A stretch of DNA of 9,307 nucleotides. Origin: JBHIFB01 sp046760905. GTDB taxonomy: Bacteria > Gemmatimonadota > CAZMKB01. The DNA is taken from positions 1-9,307 of the forward strand of contig JBHIFB010000126.1 in the NCBI GenBank assembly GCA_046760905.1. Reading direction: 5' to 3'. Below the pieces are notes generated by a model. It searched no databases and was not told where the DNA came from. It saw nothing but the letters and a program-made list of their open reading frames with translations. The translations under genes and the position numbers were made by a program. Below, piece after piece: positions 1 to 5,916 of the stretch (position 1 is its first letter; every line of letters starts with the position of its first letter).

Positions 1-753
1 AACGTGTTCAGGATGAAGCTTCTGGGAGCAGAGGTGAGGCCTGTGAGCTCGGGCTCTAAGACACTCAAAGATGCCACGAATGAAACCCTCAGGGACTGGG
101 TCACGAACGTGAGGACCACTCATTACATAATTGGCTCAACGGTCGGGCCGCACCCGTATCCGATGATGGTGAGAGATTTTCAGTCTGTCATAGGTAGAGA
201 AGCGCGCCGGCAGATACTGGAAGCCGAAGGTAGGCTTCCTGATCTGCTAGTGGCATGCGTAGGCGGGGGATCGAACTCCATAGGTCTGTTCCATCCGTTC
301 CTGGAGGACAAAGAGGTTATGATGATCGGCATTGAGGCCGGCGGCAGAGGGGCGGGGTCGGACATGCACTGTTCTTCACTCGGGAAGGGAAGGCCGGGCG
401 TACTGCACGGTTCCCTGAGTTACCTGCTACAGGATGAGAATGGTCAGGTAGCACCTACTCACTCCATCGCCGCAGGGCTCGACTATCCCGGGGTGGGACC
501 TGAGCATTCGTATCTGAGGCAGAGTCAAAGAGCACACTACTTCAGTATTACCGACGAAGAGGCTGTCGAATCATTCAGACTGCTTTCCGAGCTCGAGGGG
601 ATAATCCCCGCCCTCGAACCTTCACACGCCCTCGCATATATTATAAAAGAAGCGGGAAAATCCATCCCGAAAGGACATATAGTCATCCTGTGTCTCTCGG
701 GAAGGGGAGATAAAGACATGTCGACAATTGGAGAGAGCATGGAGGTGGCGTAG
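1..753 (+). CDS. trpB: Tryptophan synthase beta subunit, 3' part (5' end outside window)
   Basis: The beta subunit joins indole, channelled from the alpha subunit, to L-serine with pyridoxal phosphate (PLP) to give L-tryptophan in the cytoplasm. About 250 C-terminal residues are present; compared with the E. coli protein (about 397 residues) roughly 145 are missing, including the PLP-binding lysine. Visible family signatures are NVFRMKLLGAEV at the left edge, GPHPYPMMVRDFQ, the PLP-phosphate loop CVGGGSNSIG (about residue 86 of the visible part), AGLDYPGVGPEH, EGIIPALEPSHA and the C-terminal CLSGRGDKD. The close match to the E. coli-type sequence indicates the ordinary TrpB1 class, the partner of TrpA, rather than the stand-alone TrpB2 class. 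The frame is open from base 1, so the gene is cut by the window rather than truncated in the genome. Its TAG stop shares one base with the trpA GTG start. Confidence 0.97.
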   Translation, partial: NVFRMKLLGAEVRPVSSGSKTLKDATNETLRDWVTNVRTTHYIIGSTVGPHPYPMMVRDFQSVIGREARRQILEAEGRLPDLLVACVGGGSNSIGLFHPFLEDKEVMMIGIEAGGRGAGSDMHCSSLGKGRPGVLHGSLSYLLQDENGQVAPTHSIAAGLDYPGVGPEHSYLRQSQRAHYFSITDEEAVESFRLLSELEGIIPALEPSHALAYIIKEAGKSIPKGHIVILCLSGRGDKDMSTIGESMEVA

Positions 754-1541
754 TGCTGGACATAGAAAGCAGGCTCAAGGAGCTTAAAGACGGAGGAGGA
801 AAGGCGCTCATACCCTTCTTCACCATCGGCTACCCTGATATGGGGACAAGTCTCGAATTAATAAGGGCGGCGTCAGAGGCCGGCGCCGACATCATAGAAG
901 TGGGGATTCCCTTCTCGGATCCGATAGCAGATGGTCCATCCATCCAGTTCTCCTCCCAGGAGGCACTGAAAAACGGTACGACTCTCCATGGAGCTCTCAG
1001 GTCCCTGAAGAGGATAACGAAAGATCTAAGGGTACCCATCGTTATAATGAGCTACTATAATCCGATTCTCTCGATGGGCCCTGAACAGTTCTCGGAAGCG
1101 GCTGCTAGAGTTCCCGTATCCGGTGTTATTGTTCCGGACCTCCCTCCGGAGGAGGGTGGGGAGCTCCGTGAATTGCTCAGGGATGTGGGTATAGATACGA
1201 TATACCTGATCGCACCGACGAGTACACGCCAGAGGATCGAGATGATAGCCAGCCTATCCGGCGGTTTCATCTATGCCGTTTCAGTTACGGGGGTGACCGG
1301 AGCACGGAGTGAGCTGCCTGCGGAGATATCCTCGTTCCTCACCGGCATTAAACGGGCCACCGCAAAGCCCGTGTGTGTGGGATTTGGAATCTCCACAAAG
1401 GAGCAAGCGAAGCTGCTCGCTCCTCAGGCCGACGGCATAATCATCGGCAGTGCAATAGTCGATATAATCAGAAAGAACAGGACCGATCCCATCGGCCCTG
1501 TTGCGGATTACCTGAAGGAGATGAAGGGGGTGCTCGTCTGA
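753..1541 (+). CDS. trpA: Tryptophan synthase alpha subunit
   Basis: TrpA cleaves indole-3-glycerol phosphate to indole and glyceraldehyde-3-phosphate and passes indole to TrpB. The 262-residue product is a complete TIM-barrel of normal length. The two catalytic acids fall at the same numbers as in E. coli: Glu49 in ADIIEVGIPFSDP and Asp60 in DPIADGPSIQ. The flexible loop (VSVTGVTGAR) and the phosphate-binding end (VGFGIST, then DGIIIGSAIVDII) are also present. The start is GTG, overlapping the trpB stop by one base (TAGTG), with a strong ribosome binding site GGAGGTGG at 741-748, so translation is probably coupled to trpB, as expected for two subunits needed in equal amounts. The TGA stop shares its last base with the ATG of the next short frame. 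Confidence 0.98.
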   Translation: MLDIESRLKELKDGGGKALIPFFTIGYPDMGTSLELIRAASEAGADIIEVGIPFSDPIADGPSIQFSSQEALKNGTTLHGALRSLKRITKDLRVPIVIMSYYNPILSMGPEQFSEAAARVPVSGVIVPDLPPEEGGELRELLRDVGIDTIYLIAPTSTRQRIEMIASLSGGFIYAVSVTGVTGARSELPAEISSFLTGIKRATAKPVCVGFGISTKEQAKLLAPQADGIIIGSAIVDIIRKNRTDPIGPVADYLKEMKGVLV

Positions 1542-1591
1542 TGAAGACACAGAGTGTCAGAGTGATTACGAAGAGGAGAGGGCTAAAATGA
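1541..1591 (+). CDS. Possible 16-codon coupling peptide between trpA and aroF
   Basis: This tiny frame encodes MKTQSVRVITKRRGLK, a basic peptide with six Lys/Arg residues and no Trp, Tyr or Phe. Its ATG uses the last base of the trpA stop (TGATG) and its TGA overlaps the aroF start (ATGA), so it fills the trpA-aroF gap exactly. AAGGGGG at 1524-1530 lies about ten bases upstream and could act as a ribosome binding site. Ribosomes reading it would pass over the aroF binding site (AGGAG at 1574-1578) and stop at the aroF start, so a role in translational coupling is plausible. The absence of aromatic codons argues against an attenuation leader. A frame this short can arise by chance, and I do not recognise the peptide. 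Confidence 0.3.
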   Translation: MKTQSVRVITKRRGLK

Positions 1592-2604
1592 TTCTAATAA
1601 CGATGAAACAGGAAGCCAGTGTGAAGGAAACCTCCGCTGTCATCAAATTCCTGGAAAATCACGGGCTCACTCCGCATCTCACAAAGAGTAACTCTTCCAT
1701 GCTTATAGGGATAGTCCAGGATACCGGAACCCTGCTCATCGAGGAGCTGAGGAAGCTTGCCGGTGTAGAAAAAGTAGAGGCGGTTAAAAAAGCCTTCAAG
1801 CTCGCAAGCAGGGAATTCAGGCGGGAGAAAACCATCGTAATAGTCAGAGGGATTCGCATAGGCGGGAAAGAGATCACCGTCATGGCAGGTCCATGTGCAG
1901 TCGAGAGCAGGGATCAACTTCTGGATACGGCCTGCCGCGTCAGAGATTCAGGGGCCAAGGTTCTGAGGGGAGGTGCATTCAAACCGAGAAGCTCTCCTTA
2001 CAGCTTCCAGGGTCTGGGAGAGAAAGGCCTCGAACTCCTCGCAGAGGCCAGAGAGAAAACCGGCCTCGCAATCGTCACGGAGATCCTTTCTCCCGAACAC
2101 CTTGAAATCGTGTCGGGTGTCGCTGATATACTGCAGGTGGGAGCGAGGAACATGCAGAATTTCGCACTCCTGGACACACTGGGAAAGATCAGGAAGCCGA
2201 TACTCTTGAAAAGAGGCATGATGTCCACCATGGAGGAGCTACTCATGTCTGCAGAGTACCTTCTGGCGAGCGGGAATGACCAGGTGATCCTGTGCGAGAG
2301 GGGGATACGAACTTTCGAAAAGTATACGAGAAACACACTTGATCTTGCTGCCATTCCCATCATATCGAGGCTATCCCACCTTCCGATCATAGTGGACCCG
2401 AGCCATGCCGCCGGTGATAGAGAGATAGTACCTTCGCTCTCGGCTGCCGCCATCGCAGCCGGTGCCGACGGGCTTATAGTTGAGGTTCACATCGACCCTG
2501 ACAGCGCACTATGCGATGGTCTTCAGAGCCTGAGAGTGGAACAATTCGATGCATTGATGACCCGAATCCAGGCGATAGCGGTAGCGATGGGCCGGGAAAT
2601 CTGA
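1588..2604 (+). CDS. aroF: DAHP synthase (3-deoxy-7-phosphoheptulonate synthase), type I-beta with regulatory domain
   Basis: This enzyme condenses phosphoenolpyruvate with erythrose-4-phosphate, the first and usually feedback-controlled step of the shikimate pathway. The 338 residues match the length of the Thermotoga maritima enzyme. Residues 1 to about 75 form a ferredoxin-like domain; the rest is the TIM-barrel. Catalytic-domain motifs are AGPCAVES (99-106), LRGGAFKPRSSPYSFQGLGE, QVGARNMQNF, LLKRGM, CERGIRTFEKYTRNTLD and VDPSHAAG. The metal ligands are expected to be Cys103, His273, Glu299 and Asp310, each one position beyond the Thermotoga numbering as I recall it. The N-terminal domain of the Thermotoga enzyme binds tyrosine through a His-x-Ser pair; here the equivalent reads His30-Leu31-Thr32, so tyrosine-type feedback inhibition is a reasonable inference. 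The ATG start has AGGAG at 1574-1578 nine bases upstream. Confidence 0.97.
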   Translation: MILITMKQEASVKETSAVIKFLENHGLTPHLTKSNSSMLIGIVQDTGTLLIEELRKLAGVEKVEAVKKAFKLASREFRREKTIVIVRGIRIGGKEITVMAGPCAVESRDQLLDTACRVRDSGAKVLRGGAFKPRSSPYSFQGLGEKGLELLAEAREKTGLAIVTEILSPEHLEIVSGVADILQVGARNMQNFALLDTLGKIRKPILLKRGMMSTMEELLMSAEYLLASGNDQVILCERGIRTFEKYTRNTLDLAAIPIISRLSHLPIIVDPSHAAGDREIVPSLSAAAIAAGADGLIVEVHIDPDSALCDGLQSLRVEQFDALMTRIQAIAVAMGREI

Positions 2605-2638
2605 GAATTTCGGGCCTGGCGAAAAGGTTTGATCATTC

Positions 2639-3925
2639 TTGAAACTGGAAATAGAGAGAGCTAAAGCTGTTAGCGGTGAGGTTAGCGTCCCCGGAGACAA
2701 ATCGATCTCGCACCGGATTCTCATACTCGCCTCGATCGCCAGGGGTACTTCCCTCATAAGAAACATATGTCCCGGGAGAGATGTCGAAAGCACAGCTTGC
2801 TGTATGAGACAGCTCGGTGCAAGTATCGAGGAGAGGCCACAGGAGCTATTGATCCACGGAACGGGTCGTGGAGGCCTTGTGGAACCTGGGGATATACTCG
2901 ACTGCGGAAACTCGGGGACCACCGCAAGACTCATCATGGGCCTCGTTTCGGGATACCCCTTCTGCACTATCTTCACCGGTGATATTTCTCTGCGAGAAAG
3001 GCCAATGGGAAGGGTGAGAGAACCGCTCGCAAGGATGGGCGCCCGAATCGATGGACGCAAAGATGGTGATAGATTGCCGATCTCGGTGAGGGGCGGAGAG
3101 CTGCAAAGCATCACCTATACCATGCCAATTGCAAGCGCCCAGGTCAAATCAGCTATACTCCTTGCCGGTCTCGCCGCCGAGGGTGTGACGACCGTAATCG
3201 AAAAAAAGCTGACAAGGGATCACACTGAACGCCTCCTTGCCGCAATGGGTGGCGGCATCAGGAGAAGGGAAGGAAGCATCTCGTTGGAAGGAGGAAAGGA
3301 GCTTTCACCCTTGGAGCTTTATATCCCGGCGGATTTTTCATCCGCCGCATTTCCCATGGCGCTTGCGGCGATTTCGCCCGGAAGCTCCATTCTGATAAAG
3401 AATGTGGGGATCAACCCGACACGAACCGGTTTCATCTCCCTTCTCGAGAAAATGGGGGCTAAGATTGTCATCCACCAGGGAAAAGGAGTCGGGCCGGAGC
3501 CTGTGGGAGACATAGAAATCTCTTACTCCGAGCTTTCAGGAATCACGGTGACGGGCGAGGAAGCCGCTTCCGCAATCGACGAACTTCCTCTCCTCGCGGT
3601 AGTGGCGACACAGGCTGAAGGATGCACGTCTATACAGGGGGCTTCGGAGCTGAGGCTGAAGGAGACTGACAGGATCGGTGCGATCACGGATGGTTTGCGT
3701 AAGATGGGGGCGGATGTGACGGAAGAACAAGACGGCCTAACGGTGAAAGGACCCGCGCGGCTCCATGGAGCGACATGTGCAAGCTATGGAGACCACAGAA
3801 TCGCCATGTCGCTGGCAGTGGCGGGTTGGGTCGCCGATGGTAAGACGACGATCACTGATTCCGAGTGCATTGCCATATCCTTCCCAGGGTTCATCTCATG
3901 TATTCAGGAGGTTATCTCATCCTGA
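2639..3925 (+). CDS. aroA: EPSP synthase (3-phosphoshikimate 1-carboxyvinyltransferase), class II-like
   Basis: AroA transfers the enolpyruvyl group of phosphoenolpyruvate to shikimate-3-phosphate, the sixth step to chorismate. The 428-residue product has normal length and the two-domain family motifs: PGDKSISHR (Lys21, Ser22), CGNSGTTARL (89-98), RERPMGRVREPL, SAQVKSAILLAGL (166-178), AIDELPLL with catalytic Asp314, RLKETDRI (Lys341, Glu342) and YGDHRIAM (383-390). SAQVK, where the E. coli enzyme has an SSQ-type sequence, and NPTR at 259-262 are marks I associate with class II enzymes, which tend to be less glyphosate-sensitive; sensitivity here is inference only. The start is TTG at 2639: a TGA lies three codons upstream in frame, leaving no ATG or GTG, and AAAGG at 2623-2627 is a modest ribosome binding site. 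The 34-nt gap after aroF is the longest inside the operon. Confidence 0.97.
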   Translation: MKLEIERAKAVSGEVSVPGDKSISHRILILASIARGTSLIRNICPGRDVESTACCMRQLGASIEERPQELLIHGTGRGGLVEPGDILDCGNSGTTARLIMGLVSGYPFCTIFTGDISLRERPMGRVREPLARMGARIDGRKDGDRLPISVRGGELQSITYTMPIASAQVKSAILLAGLAAEGVTTVIEKKLTRDHTERLLAAMGGGIRRREGSISLEGGKELSPLELYIPADFSSAAFPMALAAISPGSSILIKNVGINPTRTGFISLLEKMGAKIVIHQGKGVGPEPVGDIEISYSELSGITVTGEEAASAIDELPLLAVVATQAEGCTSIQGASELRLKETDRIGAITDGLRKMGADVTEEQDGLTVKGPARLHGATCASYGDHRIAMSLAVAGWVADGKTTITDSECIAISFPGFISCIQEVISS

Positions 3926-4770
3926 ATGGGACGGAAAATAGAGAATTGGTATTCGGGCTGATCGGCATAGACCCATCACGCAGCCTCAGTCCCCGGATTC
4001 ACACTATCGCAATGGAGAAGGCTGGAATTCGCGGTATCTACCGCACTCTCCCTGTCAGGGAGGAGGATCTTGCGAACATCGTGGCCGATCTCAGAAACGC
4101 TTGCATCTCCGGTATCAACGTGACAATCCCTTACAAGGAGAAGATCATCGAATTCCTGGATTCTCTATCGGAGGAGGCCAAGTGTATCGGTGCGGTGAAC
4201 ACTGTGGCGCGGGAGGATGAGAGGATAGTGGGTTACAATACTGATTGTCCGGGGTTTTTGAAATCACTCGATGATGCGGGTATTCAGGTCAACGAAAGGA
4301 GGGCTCTTGTGCTGGGATCAGGCGGAGCAGCCAGGGCCGTTTGCTACGGCCTCCTTACACGCGGTGTGGGATCACTGACAGTGGCATCCAGAAACCTTAA
4401 GCGGGCGGAGTCGATAGTAGGTTCAGACCTCTACAGGAGAGCCGGCGTTATTCTAAAAGCCCTCACCCTTTCCGATAGAGCGCTGGCGGAGGAGGTCACA
4501 GAAGCAGAACTGATCATCAACACCACACCTCTTGGCAGTGGGTCCCTGCCCGGCCGGTCACCTCTGCCTGATACCTGCTCGCCAAGTGCGGGACAGGCGG
4601 TCATAGACATAGTATACGAACCGCCGACAACGCCTCTCCTGGAACTCGCTGCACTCTGCGGGGCCACAACTATGAACGGTCTCAGAATGTTAGTCCACCA
4701 GGCTCTCGAATCCCTAAGGATATGGTTGGATGTAAAGGTGGATGCAGAATATATAATTAACAGACTATGA
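3898..4770 (+). CDS. aroE: Shikimate dehydrogenase (NADP-dependent)
   Basis: AroE reduces 3-dehydroshikimate to shikimate with NADPH. From the ATG at 3898 the product has 290 residues. Numbered from the alternative start at 3922 (282 residues), the shikimate-binding serines are Ser21 and Ser23 in SRSLSPRIH, the catalytic lysine is Lys72 in NVTIPYKEK, its partner is Asp108 in GYNTDCPGF, and LGSGGAARA (131-139) is the nucleotide-binding turn. SRNLKRAE further on, with an Arg after the second strand, suits NADP. NTTPLGS, YEPPTTPLLELA and NGLRMLVHQALESLRIW complete the family pattern. The start is uncertain. ATG 3898 overlaps aroA by 28 nt and has only AGGG upstream. A perfect AGGAGG at 3906-3911 points instead to CTG at 3922, which overlaps the aroA stop as CTGA. 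An in-frame ATG at 3865 would add an N-terminal extension without family support. Confidence 0.96.
   Translation: MYSGGYLILNGTENRELVFGLIGIDPSRSLSPRIHTIAMEKAGIRGIYRTLPVREEDLANIVADLRNACISGINVTIPYKEKIIEFLDSLSEEAKCIGAVNTVAREDERIVGYNTDCPGFLKSLDDAGIQVNERRALVLGSGGAARAVCYGLLTRGVGSLTVASRNLKRAESIVGSDLYRRAGVILKALTLSDRALAEEVTEAELIINTTPLGSGSLPGRSPLPDTCSPSAGQAVIDIVYEPPTTPLLELAALCGATTMNGLRMLVHQALESLRIWLDVKVDAEYIINRL
3906..3911 (+). promoter_or_regulatory. Consensus ribosome binding site inside the aroA 3' end
   Basis: AGGAGG lies in the last codons of aroA. It sits downstream of the ATG at 3898 and ten bases before an in-frame CTG at 3922, so it favours a non-ATG start for aroE. Most other genes in this window carry binding sites of similar strength with spacings of 5 to 11 bases, which makes the match less likely to be chance. 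Confidence 0.55.
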
Positions 4771-4776
4771 TGGCAC

Positions 4777-4784
4777 AGGAGGTG
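4777..4784 (+). promoter_or_regulatory. Ribosome binding site of aroC
   Basis: AGGAGGTG lies seven bases before the ATG at 4792, in the 21-nt gap after the aroE stop. It is the strongest such site inside the operon and fixes the aroC start. Confidence 0.85.
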
Positions 4785-4791
4785 GTGTTTC

Positions 4792-5916
4792 ATGCTAAGA
4801 TTTCTCACATCGGGAGAGTCTCACGGTAAGTGTCTCGTGGCACTCGTGGATGGCTTTCCGGCAGGATTGAAGATCGATCCGGCGCTGATACAGCGGTTCC
4901 TCGATCGGAGAAGGAGCCCTTACGGTCGGAGCAAAAGGATGACTGTGGAGAAGGAGACATTCGAGATCACCTCCGGGCTGGAGGATGACACTACAACCGG
5001 TTCTCCCATCACCATCATCATCGATAACGTGGATTACAGGAAAGGTAAGAAGAGCTCCTGGATGGTACCCCGGCCGGGACACGCCGACCTCCCGGGGATG
5101 CTCAAGTACAGGAAGGATGATGTATATCCTATTGCGGAGAGGGCAAGCGCCCGGGAGACCGCCGTCAGGGTCGCTGCCGGAGCCCTGGCTCACATCCTCC
5201 TGGACGAGTTCGGGATAGAAGTGCTTGGACATGTAATCGAAATAGGGGGTGTGAAAACCAACATCCCAGACAGTTTCATTGCCGACATGCGGAAGCGTGT
5301 GGAAAGCTCACCGCTTTTCACAATGGATCCTGAGGCCTGTGAGAAAATGATGGAGCGGATTGATGAGGCGGTTGAAAACGAAGACACTGTCGGTGGGGTC
5401 TTCGAGGTAATCGCCGATGGCCTTCCGCCCGGCCTTGGGAGCCATGTGCAGTGGGACCGGAAACTCGACGGGAGATTGGCGCTCTCTATAATGGCCATAA
5501 ACGCGGTGAAGGCTGTAGAGATCGGGGACGGAATAGCCTCGAGCACGAAACTCGGCACTCTAGTTCAGGACGAGATATTCCACGATGCTTCCAGGGGCTA
5601 CTACCGGGAAACTTCCAGGAACGGGGGAATAGAGGGAGGCATGTCGAACGGCTCCCCGCTCATTGTGAGGGGATATGTGAAACCTGTAGCGACGATCAAG
5701 AAGGGTGTTAGATCGGTAGATATCAAGACCAAGAAAGCTAAGAAGCCTCAGTACAGGAGATCCGATTACTGTGTCGTACCTCCGGCGAGCGTTGTCGCCG
5801 AGGCGATGGTGGCCTGGGTGCTTGCCGCGGAGATGGTGGAGAAATTCGGAGGTGATTCCATAACCGACATGAAGGCGAGCTACGATGATTACATGAGGTG
5901 GGTGAGAGAGTGCTAG
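4792..5916 (+). CDS. aroC: Chorismate synthase
   Basis: AroC converts EPSP to chorismate by 1,4-trans elimination of phosphate using reduced FMN, the last common step for Trp, Tyr, Phe and folate-type products. The 374-residue protein is of normal length. It shows the N-terminal signature SGESHGKCLVALVDG with His11, RRRSPYGRSKRM (39-50), TTGSPITIIIDN, RPGHADLPGMLKY with His97, ERASARETAVRVAAGALA (117-134), and the C-terminal block RRSDYCVVPPASVVAEAMVA containing the expected catalytic Asp. No flavin reductase domain is fused, so reduced FMN must come from elsewhere. The ATG is preceded by an excellent AGGAGGTG. The TAG stop overlaps the preferred start of the next gene by seven bases. Confidence 0.97.
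   Translation: MLRFLTSGESHGKCLVALVDGFPAGLKIDPALIQRFLDRRRSPYGRSKRMTVEKETFEITSGLEDDTTTGSPITIIIDNVDYRKGKKSSWMVPRPGHADLPGMLKYRKDDVYPIAERASARETAVRVAAGALAHILLDEFGIEVLGHVIEIGGVKTNIPDSFIADMRKRVESSPLFTMDPEACEKMMERIDEAVENEDTVGGVFEVIADGLPPGLGSHVQWDRKLDGRLALSIMAINAVKAVEIGDGIASSTKLGTLVQDEIFHDASRGYYRETSRNGGIEGGMSNGSPLIVRGYVKPVATIKKGVRSVDIKTKKAKKPQYRRSDYCVVPPASVVAEAMVAWVLAAEMVEKFGGDSITDMKASYDDYMRWVREC
5895..5900 (+). promoter_or_regulatory. Ribosome binding site deciding the aroKB start
   Basis: GAGGTG lies nine bases before GTG 5910. An alternative in-frame GTG at 5898 lies inside this site and has no binding site of its own. Starting at 5910 also gives the normal short stretch before the shikimate kinase P-loop. 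Confidence 0.6.

Noticed and set aside
1541..1591. The 16-codon frame as a tryptophan or phenylalanine attenuator leader
   Set aside because: It contains no Trp, Phe or Tyr codon, and no terminator hairpin lies between it and aroF.
3865..3897. ATG 3865 as the aroE start
   Set aside because: It would overlap aroA by 61 bases and add an N-terminal extension not expected in shikimate dehydrogenases, with no good ribosome binding site.
4726..4757. Perfect TATAAT at 4752-4757 just before aroC, with TTGGAT at 4726-4731, as an internal promoter
   Set aside because: The -35 match is poor and the spacing to the perfect -10 is 20 bases. The sequence also encodes the conserved-length end of AroE (EYIINRL), and A/T-rich codons there explain it.
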